Shown here: positions 14,971 through 25,378 of the stretch, piece after piece | How the letters are laid out: each line of letters begins with the position of its first letter | Numbering within the stretch: position 1 is the first letter of the stretch | Assembly: GCA_904063045.1 (NCBI GenBank) | Contig: CAJFCJ010000005.1 | Coordinates: 1,891,167 to 1,955,166 of the forward strand | Length of the DNA: 64,000 bases | Source of the DNA: Dimorphilus gyrociliatus | Lineage: Eukaryota; Annelida; Polychaeta; Dinophilidae | Direction: 5' to 3' | Translations under genes and position numbers: made by a program | Notes under the pieces: model-generated | What the model was told of the DNA's origin: nothing | Databases searched by the model: none | The model's input: only the letters and a program-made list of their open reading frames with translations

Positions 14971-15299
14971 TCCATTTTAGTCAGCCTGTTTTATTTTTCT
15001 AATCTATATATCGTCCCATTTGGAAAACTATAGGCGTCTAATTGTATAATATAGAGACAATATGAAATATAAATATAGCAATATTATCGCCTTTTTATAG
15101 CTAATATGTTAATTTTTTTGCCGATTTCAATTTATTAAAATGTTTCCTACTTAGACTTTGGGGTTAACATTCTCATTATCTGCTTGTTTATGGCAAGCGA
15201 CTTCTCAGCCTTCACTTTCAGTATATCTCTTTGTTATTAATTCTATTTAAGCCTATATAAACAGTCCTGTCAAGTTTACATGGACGTAAAAACCCTATT

Positions 15300-15422
15300 G
15301 ATGCTATAATTCGAGGAATAGTTTCCGGTAACGCCTACGCTCTCCTACCTATTCGAGAGTAAAACGACGTCGCGGAGTTATTGGTTGCTCTATAAATAGC
15401 CTCAAATGACGTCAGCAAGTTC
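15300..15422. promoter_or_regulatory. Orphan promoter-like island: CRE, CCAAT and TATA motifs
   Basis: This is a GC-richer island inside AT-rich intergenic DNA. It contains ACGACGTCGC at about 15363, an inverted CCAAT box (ATTGG, about 15380), the TATA-like CTATAAATAG at about 15391-15400 (TATA-like on both strands) and a perfect CRE TGACGTCA at about 15407. On the plus strand the order is CRE-like, CCAAT, TATA, then the CRE. On the minus strand it is CRE then TATA. No coding exon that it could drive is recognisable nearby in either direction. A non-coding or very small-exon transcript is possible. Confidence 0.45.
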
Positions 15423-16048
15423 CTTTATCGACTACATTAAATCAAGCTATTTTTTCATCAGACTGATAAACATACAAACAATGGTTATATAGTCTCATAT
15501 TCATTTGCATATAGTAAAATACTTACTAATAACATTGTTTTAAGATTAAGATACATAATCTAATCTCTTTTTGAAAGTTGTATTAATAATTAGACTGTTT
15601 ATTGGAATAAAAGATATATTTTTTTATCCTAATACTCTCTTCAGACTATGTAAAAAGGTTCTAAACATGAAGGAATTGGTCACGAGTCACGACCGTCACG
15701 TACATTAATCTTCACTTCTATTTTACATGAATGAAATATCATTTATAAAATGTATTACACATAAACATGTATTTATACCGTGTTTATATACAGTATATAT
15801 GTATAAATGTAAATACATACTGTATATATATTTAATAAATAGAAGAATGTGATAGAGGCTATAGATACTCCTGTTAAAATATTCTGGGGAATGTTCCATT
15901 TTTTTTGGGAATAAATCATTTTGTTTTTCACATGTCCAAAAAATGACCTTTTTTTTTACCTCAGTTTTTATCTGACCATATTTTTCAAGCAGTTTTCACA
16001 ATACGCAATTAATTTTTTTTTTTAAAAACAAAATACATGAGATATTTC

Positions 16049-17292
16049 TTAGACAGTCTCCTTATTTGATGAACCAATTACTTCATCTTTCTTCGCTTTT
16101 TGCGCATCTTTTTGTTCATTACCATTAACCTCAACTACTTGAACATTCTTTGCGGGAGCTTCCGATTTAGACTCCTTATCCAATAATTTCAAGTAATCTT
16201 CATTCAAATCTTCGTTACTCTTCTCATTTGTATTTACAACTTCATCGTCATGACTTTCGGCTCCCTCTTCTACTCCAAGATCCTGAGGTAAATTTTTAAA
16301 GAATTAAGATTTTGAAGGATTTCTTAAACGTAGAAAGGTAAAGGTTATTACCTTGAAGTAATTAGCCAAATCGTCAATATTTTTGAAGCGGTCAACAGCC
16401 TCTTCTTCCTCATCGTCGTACATGTAAAACGGCAATTCTCTCTAAATAATTCAGTAATCAATTTATAGAAAATCTGCTTAGTTTGATTCTTTCTTTCTAT
16501 CTTTACTATATTCTATAATTATTTATAGAAATATATACTTTTCTCTTTCTTTACAGAGTTATTAAGATAACGGCTATCTAATAATATTTAAACGTATATA
16601 CTGTATATATTTAATCGTTCCATTGATTATTTACCTCTTCTGCTTGTTCATTATTCATTTCTTGTAACAAATGTAGAAGAATACGTTTCTCTAATTCACC
16701 TTCGTACATTCTCATCGTTTCCTCGTCCAACTATAGGCCAAATTAGAGTTTATATTTCTCTTTAATGAATTAAAATATAAATACTAACCAAGCCAGTGCG
16801 TCGGAAATTGTCCTTGATATTTTGAACTTCATTATATAAGGCCATATCAACCAAATAGTCAGTAAGAGCATATTGTTTGTCATTTATAGCCTTGTCAAGA
16901 TTGGGTACATCTTCAACTTCTTCAACAGTGTTTTCAGCTTCCGGTTTTTCACTATCACCTAGTTTGTAAAGAAAATCAAATGATTATCATTAAATTAAAT
17001 TTAACAAAATGAGACTAATAACGAAATATAAAACACCTTTATTGTTGCTTAATGAGGAAGTAAGACTTTCTAGATCAGCTTCTTCTTTGGTCTCGGCCAA
17101 CTGTTGAGGCACTGTTAAATTTCAAGAGAAAATTGAAAAACAATCTATTTTCGTGCAGTTTTTTTTTTAAAAAAACAAAAATTGTATAGAAATAAAATGA
17201 TACAAACAGGTGGGTGTGTTTTCGGTAACCGGCGCCGAATAGGAAATAGCAATCAGCATACTTATTGATATTATAGCAGTTTTCAACATCAT
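16049..17292 (-). CDS. Secreted acidic protein of unknown family (six coding exons)
   Basis: Coding exons, transcribed right to left, are 17208-17292, 17037-17111, 16789-16958, 16635-16730, 16352-16441 and 16049-16282. All joins keep phase and give 249 residues. The N-terminus is a clear signal peptide (MMLKTAIISISMLIAISYSA, likely cut after SYSA). The mature chain is strongly acidic and hydrophilic, with a helical middle (LVDMALYNEVQNIKDNFRRT), dibasic sites (FRR|TG, EKR|IL), an aromatic-acidic stretch (LPFYMYDDEEEE) and a polar E/K/N-rich tail. It has no cysteine, no membrane segment after the signal and no KDEL. A granin-like or prohormone-like secreted protein is possible, but no family is recognised. 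A non-coding first exon probably ends at 17545 (donor GTAAGT on the minus strand) and joins an acceptor at 17326. Confidence 0.75.
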
Positions 17293-17544
17293 GATTGTTT
17301 GTTTTTCTTAGGCAATTGGTAGTATCTGAAAGAATTTAGAAAGAATTTAAAAACATATTATCTGGTTTGTAAACTGGGAATATGGAACAAAAATTTAGAA
17401 TCTAAAATAGGTTAATAAACTAAGAATGATTGAACCTTTGAATAATTTAATAGATGTCTTTGTTAAGTTTTGTTGTCTTTTTTTGTTTTAAACAAAACTA
17501 ATAAAGAAAATAAATTGTACAAAAAGTATGAACAGGAAACTTAC

Positions 17545-17660
17545 GTATGGCTTCAAGCGCACAGCGCAGAGAAGTGGCGTCACTTTTACGTAGGCAGGGA
17601 ATGGATAGAGTCATGCGCGTCGATATTCTACACGCCTACGCGAATTAGACGCCCCATGTA
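17545..17660 (-). promoter_or_regulatory. CpG-rich 5' exon/promoter of the secreted acidic gene
   Basis: In this AT-rich setting the segment is unusually CpG-rich. On the minus strand it ends in a strong donor (ATAC|GTAAGT at 17544), matching the acceptor CTTTCAG just upstream of the ATG exon. A TGACGCCA element, related to CRE/ATF sites, lies at about 17575. It is probably the 5' untranslated exon and core promoter. No TATA box is seen. Confidence 0.5.
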
Positions 17661-18068
17661 GGCGATTAGAAATTGCCTTTCACTAATATTTTTAACTGTT
17701 GAAAATCTTAATTAAAAGTCGCATTACTCTAGATTGATATAATAAAACATGTCATTTTTAATGTAATTCACACAATCATTAATAATTTTTTATTCATAAT
17801 TATAAATAGTGCGCATTTCCTCTGTTTTGCTTTTATTTTGTGTTGTTTGTTTTGTTTGTCATGTCTTTTTTTGTTTTTTTGTTTTTTTCACTTTTAATTT
17901 TTTTAATGCGGACGAAACACAGAAAAATTTGGAACTAAAGAGAAAGAATAAGATAAAAGAGAGAAAGAGAGAGCGAGAGAGAAAACGAAGAAAACAAATC
18001 GAAATTGTCTCTCTAGTCTAAAAATTTAGAATATAATAATGATAAATGTCAAGTGAGCATCCTTCTCC
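17661..18068. other. AT-rich spacer
   Basis: This spacer lies between the upstream end of the acidic-protein gene and the 3' end of the Ly6 gene. It has T-rich then purine-rich low-complexity sequence, and nothing functional is recognised. Confidence 0.6.
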
Positions 18069-19721
18069 TTACGAGGGTAATGGTGATAGCATGTAGAAAC
18101 GATAGATGGCGCCTAAGATGATACAGTAGATGGGAACTTTATAACTAATTCCATAGAGTCCTACTGCAGAATTGAAAGCATTGCAGTTACTTTCGTCCGA
18201 ACAGCAATAGTAACATTCACTAGGCGTAAATGGGCACTTTTTGTCGCTGCTTAAATTCTGCAATTCTTCGCATCGATCTTTAGCCATACAACCCTGATAG
18301 AGGGAAAAACAATTTTCTTGTTAAACAAAAATAAGAGAGGTTATCGTAACAAAGGACTTTTACCTTCGTATAGAGTTTTGGTACAGATTCCAATCTCTCT
18401 AATTTCGTATAGCAAATGTGGTCCTTTTCGCAAGCGACAATTTTATTATTACAGTCATCATTTGATCTGCCTTTTTTACAACTATGACATCTAATTGCCC
18501 TTGTGCCTGTTAATTAAAAATTTTATATCAGAAATGAAAGTAGACCACTTCGGCCTAGTGAAAGATAGACAGAGACAGGAATTGAGTGAAGAGAATATTT
18601 CATCACACCTGGCTATCGCGAATTAATTTTTAGAGCTGCAATACGTCTTCTAAATGTCAGTATGAATAATAGCCTGTAGCAGCCCGAATAATCGCCTTAT
18701 GGAGGACCTAGAATTTCTTAGCTAATGAGCATCCGCTCTCTCCCCCAAAAAAAAAAAAAGAAAAGAAAAAAAGAGACAGCAAGACAAATATAAAGAAAGA
18801 GGTCGAAAGAGATTGAGAGAAAGATAGAGGTGTTGGCACTTCTAGTAGTCCAATCTTCGAGAAAATCTTGAAAGGGATGTAAACGACAAAACTGAAATGA
18901 AAATTACAATTGCCATGGATGCAGAAACGAAAGGCACAAATAGAAAAAACAAGGACATGAGGCATTTTATTCCATAGGGAGAAAAATGAAACGGTAATGG
19001 TTTAGAAAAAGGCTTGAAAGAAATGAAAGAAAAGAGAGAAATTGAAAAAAATTAAAAAGGCTCCGCTTGTTTAGCTTTCGATGGAAGCAATTAATTCTAA
19101 AACGCTTCGAATATATCAATCAATATGCCGATTGATTAAAAAAAAATCGGTAGGAGAGGCTATAAGGACTAGTTTTGATAAATGTATATAAGCCTATTGC
19201 CGTCTATAAATCTGTCAGTTATAGTTGACTAAATGAAACGGGCTCGAGGGCATACAAATGAGCAGAACGCGCCATATATTCCGCACCAATACCGCTTTTA
19301 CTCCTTTTCCTTTCAAGTCAACCATCCCCTTTACAGTTCCGCCCACTTTTACCCCTCTCACATCTTTTTGCCACCCCTTGTCAAATTTTCTTTTTCACAA
19401 CATGATGCTTTGTAAACTTAACAATTTTGCTTTCTGGTGAGAAAGTGTACTGGTAGCTAGGGAAAAGATGGACGTAATTACGTATCGTTCGACCAGCCCC
19501 GGGGTGGAAAGCGAATTTAGGCGATAATGCGAATACAATAGACTTCAGCGAATGATTGATGATTACTGTTAAACTTATGATTTCTAAACCAGCCAAATTA
19601 AGTTTTATTTGATAAAATAATAAAAGGAATAAATAAAGAAATAACTGGCTTACTAACCCGTAAATTGAAAGGCAACGAACACTAGTGTCCAACAATACAA
19701 CGTTTCATAAACCAATTTCAT
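18069..19721 (-). CDS. Ly6/uPAR three-finger protein, probably GPI-anchored
   Basis: Three exons, transcribed right to left: 19658-19721 (signal peptide), 18364-18506 and 18069-18293, total 143 residues, with all phases consistent. The first exon encodes MKLVYETLYCWTLVFVAFQF. The mature part opens with RCHSCKKG..NDDC, then CEKDHICYTK, then KGCMAKDRCEE and finally CYYCCSDESNCN. That is the Ly6/uPAR cysteine pattern ending in the diagnostic CC....CN. The tail is hydrophobic (YGISYKVPIYCIILGAIYRF), suiting a GPI-attachment signal or a short membrane anchor. Members act outside the cell, for example as modulators of receptors or junction proteins; the specific role here is unknown. The 1.15 kb first intron is large for this window. 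Confidence 0.85.
18507..19657 (-). other. First intron of the Ly6 gene
   Basis: This intron holds purine-rich low-complexity sequence at 18740-18830. On the plus strand it has a TATA-like GTATATAAG at about 19183 upstream of two overlapping 60-residue open frames (19233 and 19258). The frames lack recognisable protein character, so no gene is called. Confidence 0.5.
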
Positions 19722-20130
19722 TGTTTTTGAAATTGCCGTAATCCATTCATCGGCTAACAAAACTTTAAATGGCCCGTCAATATTTCTCTATCTACAAATA
19801 AAAGAAGGTAATACAACGAGTAATTAGTCCGGAAATGAATTAGAAATTAGTGGAACGCTATTCGCCTAATTACTCTTCTTCCCATTTTGTATCGATAATC
19901 TTTGTAGCGCTCTTAGAATTTAAAACAACTGTATGTATTTATATATACAGTATATACACACTTCTAGAAATCTTCATATGTATTTAGAAAAGTACTCACT
20001 TTAAAAAGCGTCTATCTCTCTTCTTATCCTTAACATAGCATGTATTCGATCAGATTATATTCCCTAATTGTGTGGAAAAGATATATATATGTATATATAT
20101 ATATTTAAATATTATACAGTATATATGTAT

Positions 20131-20138
<8 letters not shown>

Positions 20139-20168
<30 letters not shown>
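20139..20168. repeat. (TA)n microsatellite
   Basis: A pure TA tract with a TATACAGTATATA palindrome about 25 bases upstream. Confidence 0.9.
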
Positions 20169-20171
<3 letters not shown>

Positions 20172-20699
20172 ATATCAATATATGCAATACAGTTTGTAGC
20201 ACACATCGTGGATTTGCACATAGTTGCTGATATATATATATATATATATATATACTTTATATACTCATTTCAATCGTCAAATTTCATACATACATATATG
20301 TTCTATGGAATATTAATAAACTGCTGATAGTAGATAAAGGACGAGAGAGAGAGAGAGAGAGATAAAGAAGAGAAGACGAGTGAGAAGGGAAGAGACGACG
20401 GAGTAATTTGTATAGTATACGAACAGCACGAACTCTGCAAAGCGCGTTCTTGCTCATTATATAGTCAATCGGATCACACAAGGTGGCGTTTTATTCCCTC
20501 CATAATTTTTATCAGCTAGAAATTTTTTTGCTGGTAATTTCACGCCCAATAATTTTACGTTGTTAAGGAAAGGAGCAATAGGAAGAGTATACTAGGAGAA
20601 CATTACCTGAGGGAGATTGTAAGGAGGAAAAAAATCAATAGACAAGTAATATTTAAAAAAAGAGTAATAAATAATACAATTAAATGAAAAAAAACCCAT

Positions 20700-20880
20700 A
20701 GATTAGAGGAGAGAGGAGGGGAGGGGGTAGGGAAATAGCACGGGTTAGAGAGAGAAGAGAGTGAGAGAGAGATTGAAAAAAAAAGTGAGAGAAGCGGATA
20801 GAGGGAAAGAGATGATAGACAGATAGACAGATAGAAATGGTGAAGGGAAATCGGTGGGGAGGAGGTGAGGCGTTAGAAGT
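20700..20880. repeat. Purine-rich (GA)n / GATA tract
   Basis: A strand-asymmetric purine run with GAGAGA, GGGGAGG and GATAGACAGATA units. Nothing else is recognisable. Confidence 0.75.
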
Positions 20881-23211
20881 GATTTAAAAAAAGAATGGAC
20901 TAGTATTATTTATGTATTCGTATCATTTTTGCTTCTTTCTCAACTAATTGAGAATTTTAGACTGTTTGACATTAAGAAAGAATTAAAAGGATGAATTATT
21001 CTACTCACGATTATAGACAAATCAAATCAGAGAGACTTTTAAGCAACTTACCAGTCGGTATTCAATTAATCCTTACAACTTATACACAGAAAGTGAACAC
21101 AAACCGTATTAAGCAAATAATCCCCGCCCGGTGTCCTTGTTACTCCTTTTCAATATATAACAAAAAAAGAGCTTTCATTAGAAAAAAGAAAAAATGGCGG
21201 GGCCGCTAATACTTTTACTAAATATGTCCTCCTTTTCCTATTCAATCACTTTTTCTTCACTTGGAGAATGAATAATAATCCCATTATTTACTTATCCGTA
21301 TCGAGCATAATATTCAATATTTTCTTCATGTTATGAATATTAATTGATTATAGAAGAAAATAATATGCGTTTCAAATAGCTAACTTAAGTCAATTTTCAA
21401 TCGTTCGATGTGGAGCGTCATATCCGACGTCCCTTTACTTAATTATTGATCTTCAGTTGTGCAAGTTTACGCTTAATTTAACCGAATGATTCTCTTGCGA
21501 GATACCCTTGGTTTCTCCAAACACTTTGCACTCTCTTCCTCTTTTGTTTCTTTTTTTTTTTTATACTATTTAGCATAATACTTCTTAGTAAAAATATTAA
21601 AAAAAACTGTAATACAATGCAGTACTATCCCATATTCTTTCTATCTCCTCCCCCTCTTCAAAGAATTGCCATCTTATAATAAAAACTTCGATATATACAG
21701 TATATACTGTATATATATATATATAAATTTATATATATATATATATAATTCATGCAAGTTATTACTTATTTATGAATACATTTAATAAATATATAGGATA
21801 TATTTATGTATTGCGTAAGTGCAAAGATTAGTCACAAATAGGATATATTTACAATATTTCGTTCATTCTTAATAATTAATCAGCAGTACTAAACAAAAAA
21901 GGGAGAGCTTTATTTATATATTCTGCTCGACAGATTGCCAGTTAGGGTTATTAATACATGAGCACGTCCTGTATTGTTTTTAAGGAGATATACCTTTTCT
22001 AAAGTAGGGTGTTCAGCTTTAAGAGGCGGTTATGATCAACTTTGGGGTCCCGACTGACGCAACGAGATTTATATAGGCCTAAGGGTAAATCGAATTTCTC
22101 AATATATATATATATATATACAGCATATATAAATTTATATATATACAGTATATATATTTGAGATATTAGTATATAAAAGAATATAATTAGAAAGAACAAT
22201 AATTTAGTATTCCCTTACAATTGGTCTCTTCCAATTCTCTAACAGTCTTATTCTACAACGTTTTAGAGTTGCTTTCTCCACTGTATGGAGGGCTAGATTA
22301 CATTTATATAGCTGTTACACCAATTAACTTAGACGAACGTAAAGGATTTTTTCTTGAAATTCTATACAACCTTACTTGCGGATTATCCCTTAGTCTGTCT
22401 TGCCTTTAGACAGTGATGTAAAATAGGCTTATTTTCTCTTTATTCTTTCTAGAAGCCATACAACGGAATATAATCGGGGATGTCTTCTATAATTAGTTTT
22501 TCGTCCATGTGAATAACGTTCACATTTTATTTATTCCCCAAAGGAAAAATGCACCGTTACCCTGCTTTTTACTAGCAATTACTAATCACGTGACAATTAC
22601 AGTTTGTACCACAAAAAGAATAATTTCTTTTTTAGGATAGAAGAAAATTCCCCGATCCCCCTGTGTATAAGCTGACTAGATTGGCCTTAAGAGCAGAGAC
22701 TAATTTACATAACTCCACCCAAATGTAACTATAGTTTTCTCTAACCATATCAATTTCAACTGGAATCGATTTCAATTAATAACGTTTGTCATCTTCGGAA
22801 TATCGACAAATGTATTGGTTAAGTTCTTATTGACTTGGTCTTTTGCTTCTATCTTTCCTTTGGCTTTTTCTTTTCTTCTTGTAAACTTGTACAAGTTTGC
22901 ATATTTGTAAGTTGCAATCAAAGGAAGAAATGATAAAAAAAATTTCCTTAAGTACAGTGCCAAATTGATTTGGATAGAAAAAAACTCTATTTTATGCGTC
23001 TTCAACGATATTTAATAGGATACTTAATAAATATTTTATTTAAGTACATTATTGTTAGTGGGAGTTTTCCTTGTAAAGCCAGCCTCTGGGAAGAAGAAGA
23101 AATTGAAGAAAGAGTGACAGAGGGTAAAAGGACGCTAACGATTTAAAATTAAGCACGACTTAGTAAAACATTCTTAAATTACTGGAACCAGTTTTGTCAT
23201 TGGCAGAAAAG

Positions 23212-24122
23212 ATGGCGACCGATCTAGCAGAAGACAGCGATTTACAAAAAAAGCCGTTAATATTAAGTTGTCAAGTTGAGCATATATCATATCGGGTTCT
23301 AATCGCATCTATTCAATATCAAAATAACACATACCGAGGTGTTCTATTAAATTGCCAGACAGGGTAATTAGAAACAGTGAAAAAATTTGCATCTTTCACA
23401 CATTCCTCTATTGCAGAAATTTACCAGGAACTTTAAAAATCCCCAATCTCGCCATATCGACAGAAAAGGACCCATTTAGAAATGTTGCCCTGAAATGTGA
23501 AGGAGAAGTTCTAGAAAAAGGTAAAGCTGAAGTATCCGCCCTGAGTCTACGACATACCTATAACAAATCGCCCCTGAAAACGGAAGCAAACTTATTATCA
23601 GAGCCAAGAACGAAAAGAATTTCCACAGAATCACAAAATTGTAATTCTCAGTCTGCTACATCTATTTGCAAAAGATTTAAAATGGCTTCTAAACGAAAGG
23701 CCGATGAGAATACACCAAAAAGAAAGGTAAAACACCCAAGACTACACCATTCTATGGAAAAACCCAGAATTTTCTCTTCACCCTCTAAATATAGAGCCAA
23801 AAATAAGGAATATAATTGTGAAAATGATATTCTGTCAAATGAGAATTGCAATCGTGTTGTATGGGCTAAATTGCATGGCTATTCGTGGTGGCCTGGCAGG
23901 ATATTGGAGACGAAATCAACTAAATATAGCATAGGTTGGTTTGGTTCAACCAAAATGTCTACCTCGATGCCTAAAAAACGTGTCTGCTCATTTATTGATA
24001 ATTTCCACAAGCTCTTCATACCGGAACGGGACGGTAATTATAAGGAAGCAGTCTCCGATGCCCTAACCTTTCTATCACCAACCTTGACAATTGACCAAGT
24101 TCTAAAGCTTAAAAAGCTTTAA
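23212..24122 (+). CDS. PWWP2: PWWP2-type PWWP-domain chromatin protein
   Basis: Two exons, 23212-23363 and 23417-24122, joined across a 53-base intron (phase 2), giving 285 residues. The start is the ATG in AAGATGGCGACC. The N-terminal block (CQVEHISYRVLIASIQYQNN, then TYRGVLLNCQTG) matches the conserved N-terminal motif of vertebrate PWWP2A/B. Next comes a basic linker with nuclear-localisation-like KRKADENTPKRKVKHPR. The C-terminus is a PWWP domain: VVWAKLHGYSWWPGRI, where SWWPG stands for PWWP, then WFGSTKMSTSMPKKRV. Vertebrate PWWP2 proteins bind H2A.Z and H3K36me3 nucleosomes and recruit a NuRD-like complex; that is family knowledge. The protein is much shorter than the vertebrate ones (several hundred residues), mainly because the central linker is reduced. 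Confidence 0.85.
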
Positions 24123-24357
24123 CACTAAACCATAGAAGGTTCAGTTCAATTCTAAATGCTAAAAAAGAATGAAGCATGCAAGTGTTTTTATTATTTATTT
24201 GGTTTTTTTTTCTTGTTTGAAAATGTTTAAAATATTTTTTACTTGTTGATAAAGAAAACAATATAGAAATCTGAAGAAAAAAGACTTTATCATGTTTATC
24301 TTATACCAAAAATATATAAAGTTAAGTAAAAAAGAGAAAGAAGGGAAAGAATTTTCT
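24123..24357. other. Short 3' spacer between converging genes
   Basis: AT-rich sequence with no open frame. It should hold the 3' untranslated ends of PWWP2 (+) and the small membrane-protein gene (-). Confidence 0.6.
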
Positions 24358-25160
24358 TCAATCAATTATTTTTGGCTTGCTGATTAAACGAGTATTCGAG
24401 AAATAGAAGTTATCGGACCGCACTTGTTTGTAGATAAGAAAAATCAGATATTCGACTTTCACGTGTAAATAATTAGTGATTCTTTCCAGCTTTGCTTTTT
24501 TTCGCATTTCCAATCCATCCAGTTGAAGTAAAATGTTTGCATGAATGAATTTTCTATGAACAATAGATAAGGAAAAGATATTAAAATTATCATTATAAAC
24601 TGATTAGCACGTTATTTTTATATAAATTATTGACCCTTACCCAGTATAGTTCCTTAGCTTACTTATTTCACAATTTGACGCCTTATAATTTACCTTAAAT
24701 AAGCTTTTTAACTATGTTTGAAAGTAAGCAAAACACAAAAATAATTGAAATAATTGGACTATTTAAGTAGTTATTTTTTTTATATAACAAGTTTAAGTAT
24801 GCAAGAAAAGCTGTCTATTTAAGAAATAAATTACATTTTTGCAGAGAAATCTATTCATCAGTAACGTTTCTATGTTATTAGCATCATTGTAGACTCGCTG
24901 CCAAGCTATTTTAAAGAATATCAGCTCCAGCTCTATTGTAAATATATCTAATCTATCATTTTTTGAAGTATAATGTATAACTGGTATTAAAGATCCCATC
25001 AACAATAATGATACAAGTAGAAGAATAATCGAAAAATACAATATTTTTCTTCTGACATCTATCTATTTTTGAAAGGAAAAGGCAAATGCTAGTCTAATTG
25101 CCGAAGCTGATAGACTATTATTCGTTATATAACGTTCCAATTACGAACCGTTGTAGTCAT
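24358..25160 (-). CDS. Small type II membrane protein, family not recognised
   Basis: Three exons, transcribed right to left: 25134-25160 (ATG plus eight codons), 24866-25062 and 24358-24553, total 139 residues. Both joins keep phase and have GT/AG ends. The protein starts MTTTVRNWNIDVRRK, followed by a single strong membrane helix (ILYFSIILLLVSLLLMGSLI). About 100 mostly helical residues follow (FFKIAWQRVYNDANN, QLDGLEMRKKAKLERIT), ending in SNTRLISKPKIID. Arginine and lysine before the helix suggest an N-in, C-out (type II) topology, or a tail facing the organelle lumen. Two adjacent exons stay open in phase with residue-rich, non-repetitive sequence, which argues for a real gene. I know no matching family. 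It is divergent from the C8orf74 homologue with only 218 bases between the two start codons. Confidence 0.65.
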
Positions 25161-25378
25161 TTTAGCTCTGATATCACATGTATTATTTATATCTATATAT
25201 TTATACCGTAGAGAATATTTTGTTTATATATTTTACGAAGAATACAAAGGAAACAATTTTCAAAAAACGTTTATAACGCTCATTTAAATATTATCTTGAA
25301 GACATTTGTATGTTCAATTTAACTCCCGCCAAAAGTATTGCACTGAATGGTCACGTGATACCGTTGCTAACGCAAAAT

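Larger units (their letters stand above)
7740..15279. other. Gene-poor AT-rich intergenic region
   Basis: About 7.5 kb with no exon set that I can support on either strand. It holds (TA)n tracts (8448-8477, 14016-14040), TATACTGTATA palindromes (about 11643, 13974, 14046), a long pyrimidine-rich stretch with TGTC and CT repeats at 14800-14970, and three TAGATGGCG motifs (9573, 9756, 12290 reverse). Short open frames at 8833, 11497, 13305/13353 and 13681 lack flanking splice logic or protein character. Confidence 0.6.
19722..23211. other. Repeat-rich intergenic region
   Basis: About 3.5 kb with long (TA)n tracts (20139-20168, 20231-20254, 22100-22120), TATACAGTATA palindromes (about 19945, 20113, 21691, 22141), (GA)n-rich sequence (20343-20362 and 20700-20880) and an isolated CACGTG E-box at 22587. 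Short frames at 22221 (+) and 22772 (-) look partly coding but could not be tied to exons. Confidence 0.55.

Noticed and set aside
14705-14980. 91-residue serine/leucine/cysteine-rich frame that looks like a signal peptide
   Set aside because: It is a translation of a CT/TGTC repeat tract, not a gene.
22221-22409. Plus-strand 62-residue frame
   Set aside because: Composition is partly protein-like, but there is no promoter, splice partner or recognised motif.
22772-23005. 78-residue minus-strand frame with a lysine-rich, coding-like second half
   Set aside because: No convincing start, signal or splice partner was found and it matches no family. It could be an exon of a divergent gene next to PWWP2, but the evidence is too weak.
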